Notes: generated by a model from the letters alone, not told the origin. Counted from the stretch's first letter, positions 1 through 13,389 are shown. The stretch is 64,000 nt of DNA from Sclerurus mexicanus (GCA_013396755.1 VWZF01001682.1:1099883-1163882); one strand, 5' to 3'. Program-made: numbers and translations.

Positions 1-847
1 ATATGACCCTCTTAAGTAGTTTTGTGATAGTCTTTGATTAGCTGTTTTAGTTAATTTTTTACTTGAAGTTACATGAGGTTTTTTTTCTCACTTTTACAGA
101 ATGTGTTAATAGTTTGGATTTTTATTTATTTGTTTTTTCTTGGAAAGTAGATGCTCTCAATATCAGAAAATACAGTGTGTTGTTTGTTTAATTTTGTGAT
201 ATTTCTTTGAATCTTACATCTGAAGCATCACTGTTTAACATTAGTGCTCTGACAAATATTGTTATACTGCTTAAAGTACTTCATTTTATAATTTTAAGTT
301 TTAACTTTCTTTTTTTCGATCTCACACTGGGAGCTATCTCAAGAATTTACAGCACTCTGAGAAATGGCTACAGGTCCTGAAAAGTGACATGGCTGTCAAT
401 ATGAAGCACATGGTAATACACAAACTTCTGATAAAAGAGAAAGGTGTTAAATAATTGGTACGAACCCAAGTTGTCATGTCTCTCACACCTGCAAGGCATT
501 AGTAAGGCTTAGGAACACTTTGAGAGGGACACCTAGATTAATAGGAGACAGTGCTCAAAGGAGTTTGAGGTTTAAATTCCAAAGCATTTGGACAAGTGCT
601 AGAAAAGGACAGGTATGTTGCTTCCACTACTGTCGTCAGAGTTCTCTCAGAGGGGCAGGTTGGTAAGAATCATATGAAACAGTACTTGTGGCTTACACAG
701 AAGTACTGTGTTGAAGCACAGTTCACTAGGAAACACAAAGAAGGAAAGTACACTAACCTTTGCGGATTTATTTTATTTTAGGAAGGATTTTTTTCAATTT
801 TGTGTTCTATACTTAGGAATCCATAAAAGAACACTAGGTTCTTCAAA
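1..847. other. AT-rich non-coding DNA, nothing recognised
   Basis: This stretch is AT-rich with short T runs. The only open frames are under 65 codons. I see no transposon, RNA gene or splice-flanked exon in it. Confidence 0.6.
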
Positions 848-1052
848 ATGGTGGATGTGGGTCTTTTGCTGTTTGTTTGTATTTTTGTTTGTTTTTTTTT
901 GTTTTGGGTTTGGGTGGTTTTGTTTGTTTATTTGGGGTTTTTTTGGTTGGTTGGTTTTTTGTGTGGGTTGGGGTTTTTTTTGGTGGAGTTTTTTGTTTGT
1001 TTTGGTGTTGGTTGGTTGTTTGTTTGGGGTTTGTTCCTTTTTTTTTTTTTTT
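848..1052. repeat. G/T-only low-complexity tract
   Basis: About 200 bases in which the plus strand is almost entirely G and T, with hardly any A or C. It mixes TTTG, TTGG and GGGTTT motifs and ends in a run of T. It looks like a degraded and expanded (TTTG)n/(TTGG)n microsatellite. The overlapping open frames here, rich in F, W, G, V and L, only reflect base composition and are not genes. It sits directly 5' of a CR1 fragment. Confidence 0.85.
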
Positions 1053-1059
1053 AACCTTT

Positions 1060-1430
1060 CCTCAGACTGCTGATAATGGATTCAAAATTGCTTATTGCTA
1101 TCTATGGCTACCTGAAAGGAGGCTGTAATGAGGTGGAAGTTGGTGTCTTCTCCCAAGTAATAAGCAACAGGGTAAGAGGAAATTACCTCAATTTACACTA
1201 AGGAAAGTTCAGATTAGCTATTGGGAAAAAAATTTTAACCAAAAGTGTAGTCAAACACTGAAACAATTTCTCAGGAGAGTGGTTGAGTTACCATCGCTGG
1301 AGGTAATTAAAAGATGTGTAGATATGGTGTTTGGGTGCATGGTTTAGTGGTGCATATGGCAGTGCTGGGTTAACTGTTGGACTCAACGATTTAGAAATCT
1401 TTTCCAACCTAAACAATTTTTTGAATTTAT
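1060..1430 (+). mobile_element. CR1 LINE 3' fragment, diverged
   Basis: The order of motifs follows the avian CR1 3' region: a 'ggaggctgtaatgaggtgg' block, 'cttctcccaagtaat', 'agaggaaattacctcaa', then an 'aggaaagttcagattagctattggg' type block, 'tggttgagttaccatcgctgg', and finally 'ttggactcaacgattt' and 'ttttccaacctaaac'. The copy is 5'-truncated, as most CR1 copies are, and carries no coding capacity. The terminal tandem repeat is eroded, so the 3' boundary is approximate. Many substitutions suggest an old insertion. The assignment is from memory of the consensus. Confidence 0.75.
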
Positions 1431-4400
1431 GCTTCTAATAAGAAGTTACCTACTTAACTATCTTATATCTGAAGTCAAATATCAGATTTGTTATTGTGGA
1501 GGGGTTGAACACATGGCAGGGCACTTTCCTAGATACTTACATGCAACACGGGAGGACTCTCAGAAGAAAAACTTTCACTCCTTTTCCTCTTCCCCCCAAA
1601 AAGGAGTGTCCATGTCCTGTTGCCCATGAGGTAGCAATACACCAAGTGGTAGGATTTTGGATTTACCTGAACATGTTAAAAAAATACATAATCTCACAGA
1701 GCTGCTCTATTGCCACTTTGCTGCAATGCCTTTTATGTCCCATGTGTGCTTTACCTGCTTGGAACCATCAGCTGGGACTGAATCCTTTTCCTTGGGATGC
1801 TCGCTGTCTAAGGACAACTATAACACTAGAGGTTTTAAGCAACCCTTCTAGACGTAAAAGAGAACACAGGTTCAACTGGATGATACTCCTTCAGAGGACT
1901 TAAAAATGAAACAGTTAGGCTAAAGTGGAACCAAATCTTTTAAGAAAAATGAGCCCACAGACTCATATTACATGCATTCCCCATCAGACAAGGACATGGT
2001 AGAATAAGCATATGCAAAAAATTACAGGGCATTAAATAGAGTGCTTTCTTTTGCAGCATGACTGTGAGGGCAAATAAGGGTGCAGTACAGAGATATGGAA
2101 GGATGCCAAGTCTGTTAAGAGTACTGTTGGAAGAAATTAGGGCTGAGTCAATTTCATCCAGCCCTGCCTTACAGTGTTCTACACATGTCCTAAAAGGATG
2201 GAAATAAAAGAAAGTTAGTTTTTACTTTTTTATCTCTTATCCCAAGTTCAGGTTTCCTCAGAAGGAGAGACACTTCGTGCATGCTAATGCATGTACAGCC
2301 ATACTAATATTTCAGAGAGTCGGGAATTAGGGCTCAAGTGTGACATAAGAACAAGCTATTACAATAGTACAGGCGCTGTGAACTGCCTTTAGAATAAAGC
2401 CTGATTTAATAATATGCTTGTGCACATTGTGAAAGCAGAGCCTTGATGTGTAGGTCAAAGAACAGCACTTAAATGTTGGAACACATCTCTGAATTAAAAC
2501 CACCTCTCTTTTCTTGGTATCCATTGTGGCTCTGTTTTCCTCATGATAACTCTAATGTTTAAGGTATTTGGATTGAATCATCTGGGAATATAGAGCATGC
2601 ATGAACACACATAAAAGCAGTCTCTAAAATAAAGGTTACTACTTTTCCAAATATTTTCTATTTTTTCTCAAATGTGAAATGTGACATGGTATTTCCAGGT
2701 AAAGAATACTTAAAATTTATGTGAAAAGAGAAGGGGGAAAGGGAGGGTGAGTTAAATGGGTTGTATATCAGCTCCTTAAACAGCTAAAAACTTGCTTCAG
2801 GTACCCTGTTCCCTAAAGCAGCTTTGTGTTTTCAACAAAAAAGTATTGGAATGGATCACAGGCTAATGTAAAAAGGCATACCTTTCTTGACTTCGATATT
2901 CTTCCCTAGGTGCATTATTTTATTTTTATTTATTTTCTTACTATTTTAAGTGTTATTTTTCCCTAGAGAGGAACTAAATTATTTCCTCAAGAAAAGAATA
3001 AGACATGATACACAATCTTTCACATATTAACTACCCTTCTACATTATTGTCTTGTGCACTAGTCTTGGGGAAAAGCCATCTGTGCTTTATGATTATTCTG
3101 GCAACATTAATAAAATGTTCACACAGTATTCTTGCTTATTGAATGCACAATAAAATTATTGCTAGTTAGTTCTTTGTTTAAAACATTCCACAATATATTC
3201 TCCAGTTGCAAATAGAAAGTCAGCCTTTGCAATCACAGAGTTATGTATAAGATTACCACTATTTCTGCTTACACTTTACTTGGAATGGAAGATTTCTATT
3301 TTAGTTTATATAATGATTAACAAATTTTGGCTTTCATAATATATTTTGATCAATGACTAGGTCTGCTGCCTTTTCCTTTCATTGACTTGCCTTAAATTTA
3401 AGAATGCTGACATGATTTTTCATGGAATAAGGAAGTATGAGGTGTGAAAATAGAAGACAGGAACTGATTGAAATATTTACAGAAGATTTAAGTTTAATTC
3501 CCTTAAGTTTCATTCTGTCTTTTATTTTTTCTGCAAGTAGAATGCATTGTTCCATGAATATTGCCCAATGAATAAATATACTAAATATAAGCTCCCATCC
3601 TGTTCTACTGTTGTACTCTTATTCTTTAACTTGAGTTTTGATAGTAATCCAGTCAAGGTGTGTAGACATTTCTTCTCTTTGATAACTTTTTATTCTTTGA
3701 AGACCCAGTTAAGAAAATGTTTGGGAATATAAGTAACCTGTGGAAAGTCTGGAAAATAAATTCTTCTAGCAAAACCAATACTTAGAGTAAGTTAAATGAT
3801 GAGCATTTGATTAACAAAGAGTCTTTGTAAGCAAGTAAATTATTATTAATGTTGTTTGTTAAGATGGTAGGATTTTCCATAGCATGAATTGGGGTAAAAG
3901 AGAGAGCTCTCCAGTGCTTACTGTTTTTAGTATCTATTAAGCCTTTCTTTAATCAAATGGAAACTGGAACAAATCTAAGAGCATCAGACAAGATGCAATG
4001 CATGCTGCACACACTTTAGCTGGAGTCAGACCTATATCAAACCAGAACCCCACAGTACTGTTTGTGGAGGATATTAGAAGTAAATAGGAATAGGACTTGA
4101 TCTTACTGTTTCAAAAACACATTTTGGGACAGCATGATTTGTCCTTTAAGAGTGATCTCTCTCTCTGCTTCTATGCAGAGAGACTGTAGAGAAGTGAACA
4201 ATTTAGACTGGATAAGAGGATACTGAGTTTCATAAAACTACTCTATCTTAATGCGTGCTTCAAAAAATTTCAAGTCAGCTTGAAGACAAGGTATTTATGT
4301 CCAGCTTAAACTCAGTCTCAGGATTTGGGATGAGACTTTACATGTACATGATTGATCTAAGAAGATCATCATTGAAAGTCAATAAAATGTGTAATCTTAA

Positions 4401-6657
4401 ATTGCTTAGACTGCAGCTTTAAAGGGCAAAGTTTTTATTCATGTAATCCCTATGCATTGTTTAGAATTATAGAGTGGTGTGTGGGGGCTGGAAGCTGTTC
4501 AAGAGTAACAACTTTATTCTGCTAATCAAGGAGGCAAGGAAAATTTAACATTTTTAAGTTAATTCAAATCTAAGTTTTATTTTTGTTACACTAGCAAACA
4601 CTTGTGAATATTTTTCAGGGCACTTTGATTTATGTGGATGTAAATATGGTTTGTTATTAGTCAGATGTTTGTCTAGTTGGAAAATACATTTGCTGAAAGG
4701 AAACTCAAAGGCTCATTATAGTATTTTTTAGTCATGTCTGAATATATTAATCACCAAAATGTCAGGATAAAAATCTTATGTTAAAACAATTTTCTCTGTT
4801 TATATAACCCATAACACTTTTAGATATTCATATAAACACATATATCTCAGTTAATTTACATATTTTCTGTTGCTTCCATATACTCCAGACTTGGAATAAC
4901 AGTGGCCCATTTTATAAGAAATTCAGTTATCTAAAGATGTAGAAATGCACCTTTCTCTTCAGTGTTATTTTTGAAAAAGTGAAACCTAAATCAGACACAA
5001 ATACTTTTAGCATATATCCCCTCTTTTCCTATCTGCTACTAGGATGGCATTAAAAGCTGGCTTTGCACCCTCACATAATTTCTATTAAAGCTAGTGGAAA
5101 TAATTCAATTTCACTTTTGTTCACTGAGTGTTGCACTTTCTAATTTTTAGCTAGCTTAGTCCCATTGTGTGTCACTCCCAGCAAAATAGAAAATGATCAA
5201 ACACAAATTATCTCTTCCTAATGTGTGTCACATAAAACGTGTCATAATTCACTTTATCAAGAAGAAAATATCTTCAGTTTGAGCTATTCGCATTTTTGTC
5301 TTTTTAGAGAATCTTGGTTTGGGGCCAGTTTTTTAGAATTTCACTTTTTTTAAAGTTAAAAGTATTTTTAAAGATTAAGTAAAAGTAATTAAATATCAGA
5401 ACAGGAAGTAGAGGATTTACCTTTGTTGTAAAAAGGATGCTATGGAGAATAGATCCATTGAAAAATATTTTAGAGAAAGTAATCTCATCTCTTTTTTACA
5501 AATTAATTTGCCTATTTTCCCAGGTCACTATGGTATGCCCCAGTATCATCATTTTGAAGCAAGTAAATTGCAGTTTCACCATAAAATTCCAGATAAAAAC
5601 ATTTTCTTATGTTGAAAAGATGAAATCCCAATAGGATCCCTGTTGGAATCCTTACAGGATTTCATGTCCCTGTGTGGATTCAGTAACTCTGATCCAACTC
5701 TACAGTTTTTACTAAAAGTGTAAAGCATGGTTTCTAAAATATTTTTTTTGAGCTGAAATATCTAAATTAGCTGTTTGAAATAATTGACTCAATTTAAATA
5801 TGACTAGCTTTTATTCTCATGCAACTCAAACAGGGATAAAGCAGTTTTAATCTACAACTTCTCTTTCTCTAAATACTAACTAAAAACCCGATTCTAGGTC
5901 TTATGGTTAGCTCTTATTTTTTTAAAGTAAAAGAGAGGTGAAGTTCAGGAAACTTCATATATGAGGTATTTTGCACATGTGTAGCTGGAGCCTTACCCAG
6001 ATTCATAATAAGCATAGACTTTGATGGGCACAATTGTACTTTCACTGAAATGATCAGTGAAACACCAAGAATTTCATTCATGGGCTCAGGGTTCAGGAGT
6101 TGAGTGATCTTGTGAAATAAGGCTGGTTTTTGAAGTAAAACAGAAGTTATGAGGCTTTCATTTTGCCAGTCCTGTTGTCTTTGCTTCTTCTGTCGAATTT
6201 GCTTAGCTGTTCTAAAGAGCAGTGTCAAGAGTTACAAATCGGGAGGAAAACATTGTTTTAGAAAAGTGTCATCAGAAAACTCTAGCAAAAAAAGGAAGGC
6301 TTTGTTATCTATCTGATTTTGATGGATGGATGGTATTCTTAGGACATATGTTCCTGCACTAATCTGGAGATAATATTTTATTTAAAAAAAATATATATAT
6401 TTCAGCAGTATTTGCTATAATGATACCTTTTTTCGTACTTTTATACCTATTTGTGCTTTTTACATATAAAAGGCAAATATTCTCAATATGAAGGAGTTAA
6501 CATTTTTCACTCAGTATTTCTCTTCAAATTGCCATAATGTGTCTTTGGAAAATAATATAAACCGTAAGTGTACATTAATGTTAATAAATGTATCTTAGCC
6601 ATTTGGATTTTTTTAAAAAAATATGTATTTGATCTTTGTCTATTTTCTCTTCTACAG
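1431..6657. other. unique AT-rich non-coding DNA
   Basis: About 5.2 kb without a recognisable transposon. There are many small A/T runs and an AT dinucleotide patch near 6,384-6,402. Open frames reach 135 codons (around 1,496-1,903, plus) and 104 codons (5,914-6,228, minus). None shows a known motif, signal peptide or codon pattern that I can defend. A pyrimidine-rich AG near 5,523 is followed by a short open frame but has no good donor, so I do not call it an exon. Confidence 0.5.
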
Positions 6658-6705
6658 ATTTTTCGACTGTGGTCTCTGCAAAATTTCTGCTCCCAAACTG
6701 AGAAA
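6658..6705 (+). other. candidate internal coding exon (48 bp)
   Basis: A 48-bp segment is flanked by a strong-looking acceptor (pyrimidine-rich 'tctattttctcttctacag') and a near-consensus donor ('gaaa|gtaagtag'). In one frame (one leading base, 15 codons, two trailing bases) it reads FFDCGLCKISAPKLR plus two bases of a further codon; another frame is also open. The two trailing bases AA combine with the first G of the candidate exon at 8,783 to give AAG (K). This phase agreement is why both are listed. I do not recognise the peptide. The C-x-x-C pair could be a zinc-ligand half-site, but one pair is too little to call a domain. Upstream exons would have to lie before this window or be short ones I missed. 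Chance splice-like sites are common in AT-rich DNA, so this is tentative. Confidence 0.3.
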
Positions 6706-8782
6706 GTAAGTAGTTAGGTCCCATTTTCATGTGGACCATTTTTAGCAGTGGGCTTAGTTTAAATTTGCTGTTTCATCTTTATAATGTTGCTTTTGTGGCA
6801 TTATAAACTTCTCATGTGTACTGCCAGAAGACATAAAATGGCCCCGTGGCATATGTTATGTTCTTGCATCTGCCTAATTTTCAACTTGAAATACCACACA
6901 GCAATGTTTGTGATAAACTACACACAACAAGGTCAAAGCAGGTGCCTGCTGGGATGAGTAATCATCTTTATTTCATCATCTCATATCAACAGGTATCATG
7001 GAGACAAAGTAATAGCTTTTATGAGAGGAGCTTCATACGTACCTCTGAAAAGTTATGAGGCACAAGGCAGAATCAACTAAGAGATAATGACTGTAGATTT
7101 GCTATAGAGTGCCCCGCAGTTCAATTTACATTGCATCCTGAAGGGTACTGTGTAGGAAGGACAGATTTTTCAAAACAAATAGGCTTGAAAGTACTATCTA
7201 ATCACTAATGCTCAAACTGTGTGTGTTGTTTTTAGAGCTCACTCTCTATAGAAAAAAAGTGTTTTGTTTTAGTTTTTTCATATGCAGTTTTACCTCTCTC
7301 TTTACTTTCTCTGTTTTTTAAATATCAAATATATCCACCCCCAACATATATTTCAACCCTTGTGCAGCCCTAATTGTCACATAAAAAGTGAAGTGGTTTT
7401 GCATTATCTATAATGAAAATATTTTACCTCTGTATTCTTTCTAATATCTCAAGAATGACCACATTAGAGATTGGTGGAAGCTAAAGGTTGAATCAGTGGG
7501 TGTAGGTAATATTCTAGAAGAATAAGCTATAAGAGCTGGAAAAATGCATAAATACATCTCTCCCTGAAATTGCATGGAGTAAAATCTAAAAAAAAAAAAA
7601 GTATCGAAAATTGCTGTAAACAAAATCTGGATATGCAACTCACAGCTCAAGGGTTCAGCTGTCTGCAAGTTTGTGCTTCATGAAGCACAACTGTATGACT
7701 TTTGAGTCAGCTCTAATGAACAAAACTGTTACTATGTTGTGCAAGTACACAAAGTCAAAGCCATGTAAGACAAGAAAAGTGAAAATAAAAACAGAACTTA
7801 GTTTTTGAAATTGCTAATAGTAATTCAAACTGTTATTAAAAACATGAAAGCCCATAGCACATGGTCAGATTTGGAAAATAACAACTCCCTGAAATAAAAG
7901 ATCAACACATTTTGAGAACTACTTTTAATTGTACAGCTTTTGGGTTGTAGAGCGAAATATATTATGCTGGACAGGGCCACTTCTTACCATTTACTTCCAC
8001 CTGCACATACAAGCCTCTGAGGCTGTAGCCCTGCTCCAGTTCCTGGCACTGATTGTTCCACTCACACACACACACATAACCCCCTTTGTAAACAGCACCT
8101 CTGTGCTCTGCCCCGTAGACATACAAATGTGCATCAGTGGGTCTCATCTCCAGGGACCCCAGGCCTCATGGTGTCACCAGCAGCTGCCCAGGACTAGAGT
8201 GGTTCCCCTGATAGCCAGTTACTTCTGTAAAGAAAGAGTTAGAAAGAAATTTAATATGTAAGACAGACTGTACTGACTAGGCTTGGGGCATGGACTGATA
8301 ACCAACCAACCGTAAAAGTGTTTACACATGACCAGGTCTTTTTAACCCCTTATGTCTCTATTTTCTCACACTTATTCCTCCCCAAATCACCTACATCCCT
8401 CCTACAAAGATATCCATAAGAATTCTTGTGCAATCCTGAAATACTTTTCTGCTGCATCCCACAATGTGTCTCACAGCCTTAGGCACTGACCGCTGTCACA
8501 AAAGGTGCTCCTCCTGCATTGGCTCACTTTGCTGTGTTTCACAAGTGGGATCTAGCACTGAGGCTTTTCTGGGACAGTCAAGGCAGGGCCTGGATAGAAC
8601 AGCCTTTCTTCTGAGTCCTTAATTTTCTTTGCTGAATGCCCCTGAGTCCCAGTGATCATCTGAATTTGTGCAGAAGGACCTTTGATGGACTGATGGCTCC
8701 TGTGATGGGTTTCAAAGGAGAAGGGTGAGGGTTTGTTTGGGGGTCCACACCCCTGATACTGTCTCTCTGTTTTCCTTTGTAG
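6706..8782. other. interval between the two candidate exons
   Basis: If the flanking exons are real this is a 2.1-kb intron. It holds a short poly-A tract near 7,588-7,600, a (CA)n run of about seven units near 8,061-8,076, and a GC-richer patch at roughly 7,960-8,230. On the minus strand that patch has a 61-codon open frame followed by a splice-donor-like GGTAAGAAG. I see no transposon signature. A pyrimidine-rich tract near 8,755-8,782 would serve as the acceptor of the downstream exon. Confidence 0.4.
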
Positions 8783-8825
8783 GTATGCAGATGAACTTCT
8801 GCCAAAAAAACGTAGCAAAGTATAG
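8783..8825 (+). other. candidate terminal coding exon ending in a stop codon
   Basis: The acceptor is a clear polypyrimidine tract ending in 'ttttcctttgtag'. The segment then reads G plus YADELLPKKRSKV and a TAG stop at 8,823-8,825. The leading G completes the split codon left by the candidate exon at 6,658-6,705, so the joined frame stays open. The tail is basic (PKKRSK, like a short nuclear localisation cluster) and ends in S-K-V, which would fit a class I PDZ ligand; both readings are pattern-level inference. A polyadenylation signal AATAAA lies at 9,604-9,609, about 780 bp downstream, a reasonable 3' UTR length. I do not recognise the gene. It may instead be a non-coding transcript or coincidence. 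Confidence 0.3.
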
Positions 8826-11800
8826 GTGATACATCTGCAATTGACCAGTGACCACCTACCCAGGCTTACCAAGTGCCTGTTGAGCTGATGGGGAGCATAG
8901 TAATACTTTTATTGTTAGAACATTAGTCTTAAATATCTACATATTATATTAGTAAATGCTTGTTGTGTACTATATAAATTCCACATAGTCCTGTCAAAGA
9001 TGCTCAAACAAAAGTGACCAGTGAGGAGAGAGCTGCAAATCGGGTTTTATATGCAAATTTTCTTGTCCCTAAGGAAGAATATGTAAAAAGAAGGCCTTTC
9101 TACCATGGGTGCCTCAAGCACGCAAGTTAATTCTCTGCTCTAGTCTCCAGGTCTACCTGAAATGATGTTTTTACAGATATCAGCCTTTTTCAGTCAGACA
9201 CATGGTCAAAGAAAAATATGAACTTTAACTTTCAGAGTTTCTTTTACCCGGGTGATAGGCAACTCAGTTGTGGGAGGAGACTATATGTGACATAACAGAA
9301 TATTCTTGGACAAGCCGCAACACTCCAAACTCGATCTTTCAGTCACCATTGTGTCATTACATGTGTTTGACTAAGATTGAAATATGTATGAGAAAAAAAA
9401 AAAGGTTTTGTCCTTTCCCAGGAGAGTGGAACATGATTGCATACAATTAGTCTGAGAAGCATGTGGGAAATTATTTTAATGAAAAGTGTTAATTGTGAGA
9501 TGCGAACAAACCTGTCTTGAAAGGAAAGTAGCAAACTGTGAGAAAAGCTGCAAAGCAGTTGAAAAATTCCCTTACTCTCACAGCATTTTTGACATTTACA
9601 GAGAATAAAACCTTCATAAGAATAAAATTCTGTCTTGGTTTCCACGAATCAACCGTTTTTTAAGAAAACTGTGGTTTTTTTCAAATTTTTTGTACCTGTA
9701 GCAAAATATTCTAGTCTGGTGGAAGTAGATTGCACATATTTTATGTGAAAATTTTCAAAATAGAAGCACCACACAAGAATATTTTAAAAAAAGTGCTCAT
9801 AAGTATTAGCAGAGTCCATGCAAGGGGCAGCAGGATTTAGTGCTATTCTCCTTCTTTTAAAATATTTTAGGAAAATTGTTATGCTGGATTTAAAATAGTG
9901 TAATTAAATAAGGAAAAGTTGTATGCAAAAACACATGCAGTTTAAAAGGTTTCAGGGATTTATCTGCAATGTTCAATTCCATACTTTAAAAAATGTGATT
10001 AACCCTGGATTACTTCTTATCCAAAGTGAATTTTATGATGGGCTTCTTTAGCACTACAACAAAAAATAAGTTTTCTCACTCTTCTCTAAAAGATTGACCA
10101 GAGAAAAATTTAGCCAGTCCAGAAGAGAATATTGAGCTATTTGTGAGTGAATCCCTGGAACATTTCCTCCTGGGAGGCCTAGAGGGAAAAATGACAGATC
10201 AGGTGATGTCCCAATTCACCTAAGAGGAAACTTGCATAATTACAGACACCAGAGGTTTTGGCAACAAGCCACTGCCTACATAGGGGGTCCCAAAATAAGA
10301 CTATGGAATAAACCTGTGACTGTGGCAACAGAAGGCAAATGGGAATTTTTCTGGAAGGCCAGACAGGGGAAGGTTTTTACCACTCCGCCTTATATCTGAA
10401 GAAAATTGATGCTATTTACATATGTATTGCTCTAATTTCAGTAGAAAAAAACCCGCTCTGGACTCAAAGATTCAGCTGCAGGTTGATTATTCTTAAGCTC
10501 TGGACTTCAATCTATATGAAGGAGATATATGCAAACCCAGCAGGCTGGATCTCTTATGGTTGTATCAAACACAGTCTGTAAATATCATAAATTATATAAA
10601 AGACTTCCTTATGCCCTAACTAGAATCTCTAATGGCTACCCTGCACCCAAGAAGTGGATCTAGATTATGCCTGGTTACAGTATATGTCAAATTACAGCCA
10701 TAACTTTCAGCTGAAACCCACATTATATCCATGTTACCCTTATAGGACTGTCTGACCTGGTGTTTGCAATTAAACCAACTGGTTTCTCACAGACAAAACA
10801 CAAAGTAAAATAAAGAAGTCATGATGAACAAAAAAATTGCATCATGCTGCCTCGCAAGTTTTTGCAAATTATTCTACCATAGATACAACACATCAACAAC
10901 ATATCAAATGTCTGATCTACATACCTTAGAATCTGTATTCAATAAAAAGTTCCCACAGATAATCATAGAGGAAGGTTCTCAGGATCACCCGAAAATGAGA
11001 AAATCCCTCATTTCTCTTCAATTCTGTTTTCGAGCCATTACATAGTGTCTGTCTTTGATTTTGCCAGATTTTACAGTGAAAAGACTCTTTTTCCAAGCGT
11101 AAATAATCAAAAATGTACAGTACTTTTATATTTAATGCCTAAACATTTTCACTACTGCAATTTCATGAAAAATCAGGAAGTTTCTCTATACATCCCAGGT
11201 GAAACAAGTGAGTCAAACCTCAGCTGGCTGCAAAAATTGCTGCTGCAGTTCTCCAGCTGTGGGGACCTCACTGCAGATTCAGCAACTGTGTATGACATTA
11301 TGCTTATTCTTCTTTAGGAAAATAATTAAAATGCTCAGGCTTCACATATTTCCAATCTACAATTTATTACATTCCACAGGGGACAATGCATCTCAACATT
11401 CCAAAATGTCTTTAACAATCAATATATGAATAACAAACAATAGTATAGTACAAACAGTTGTTTTTACATGCAAAAAGAACACCCCTCTCCACCTGAATAA
11501 TTTATTCAAGGCTATTTAAAACAATACATAGAATTTATCTGTAAAAGAAAATATAGTGAATCACTCTTTTCCATGAAACATTTGAACAGGAATAAAAAAC
11601 ATGTCACTTTTCTACTGTCTGTCATAGACAGACATTTATATTTAAAAGAGGAAAACATAGCTAGCAGAATGGAACAATCTCTTGCAAGCTGAAATGCTGC
11701 ACACTCACTAATACATCCCTTCTCTTTGTAAAGTAGCATGATAAGCAAAAATTATTATTTTTCATTGTAAGAATTGTCCCATAAATGTCACACATATGTG

Positions 11801-13389
11801 GAATGTGTGGGTTCCTATGCTAAGCAGAGCACGCAAAGTAAACAAGTAATGTGATGAAATAACAATAATGAAATAACAATAATTTAAGACAAAGTGCCTG
11901 ATAACCAAACAGATGAGCCCTTACACATAACACATAGGTAGTGGCAAAAAAAAAAAAAAAAGCTGCGTCACGTTGTACCTCTGTAACATTACAGAAGCTT
12001 TTCCACAATGTTTACTAACTTTGGAAGTATAAAGGCTCCATTTCCTCTGTTGTTGTAAATATGAATTGACTTTAATGGATAACAATTTCCAGGAAAAAGT
12101 TGAGAACTGTTTTAATAATTTTTGTTCATAAGAGTTGCTAGATACCTACTCTTTCTGTGCCATGAGAGGAACCACTTCAGCTTTACAAGTGCAATTTTGA
12201 TAGATAGTACCATAGTAACCCTGCTTAGAGACTGACAGCAGCAGTGCTAAAAGGAATAGCAGTAGAGATAATATCAGCAATCATATGTCCCTTTAATACA
12301 GATTTTGCAAGGCCTAAGGGTTAAATGCACAATGGAGGCTTGTCACGTTTACTTTTATTGCCTCTTGTCATTTCATGTACATTTTGCATACAGGATAGAC
12401 AAATACATATAGACAACATATTTTATATAGTGATTTACACCTAGAAGCACCTTAAAGAAGAAATTATGGTAACAAAAGAAACAGACTTAAAAACTCTGGA
12501 GTTGACTCCTTTATAATATCACTGCTATCACATCATTTTTGAAAGCATCAGTTATTCCTGGAAAAGATTGTATTGAAATCAAGCAGGACATTCAAGATTC
12601 TTGATGTTTACCTATCCCTGTTGTCTTTCTAATAAACACTTTTGTATTTAGATTGGGTTTTGATTAGCCATTTCATATTCAATCTCTAGGTTAGCATTGT
12701 AGTTTGAAAGATGCAAGTGTTTCTGTCAATTAGAAAGGACCCTAAAAGAGAAAAAATTCCATGAGAAGGGAATGAAAGGATTTCTCCTATCCATATTTTT
12801 CAGCAAAGTACAACCACTTCAATTTGCAGATGTTCCTCAAAACCATAGCCAAAGGGAAAAAATACCTGACCATAGGCACAGAATCAATCAAGGCATGGCC
12901 AACTGAACATTCACTGAATCTGCAGTTTTAGCTGACTTTCTGTCTCACTAACTGCTCCAGTCTTTTATTTTCCTCACAGCTTCTTCATACCTGTTTAATT
13001 CCATTTTGCACTCTCTCCCTATCCTGTTACTCAGTTTACTTTCCTTTTTCATATGTTTATTCTCTCTGAAATAAATCACTAAAGAAAGAGGTATGAAGAA
13101 GATACTAAAATAATGTTTATTGCCTCCCTATTCTTCCCTCTATGTGTCAACTCCCATTTCCTTTCTCTATGCACTGAAGTTTGAGAAAGGAACACCTACT
13201 GATACATGCTTTGTATACTGCCCAGCATTGTGGAGGCTTGTTTAAATCGACTCTTCAATATTGCTATAATATCGCTTTAAATAACTATGATTTGCATTAA
13301 TTGAGTATCTGAAAAAGTCATAAATAATATCTATGTCTTCCAGGTCTCAGTCTTCAAGTTCTGGGCTGAAATATTATTATATTTCATTT
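8826..13389. other. non-coding DNA, possible 3' UTR at the start
   Basis: The first 0.8 kb could be 3' UTR of the candidate exon above; AATAAA occurs at 9,604. The rest is AT-rich unique sequence with a poly-A run at 11,946-11,961. Open frames are at most about 100 codons, lack recognisable motifs and overlap each other on both strands. Confidence 0.5.

Noticed and set aside
848..1128. Three overlapping frames rich in F, W, V, L and G that look membrane-like
   Set aside because: All result from the G/T-only tract; the hydrophobicity is compositional.
5524..5617. Possible exon after 'cctattttcccag' encoding a histidine-rich peptide
   Set aside because: No good donor in the right phase to join the 6,658 exon, and no known match.
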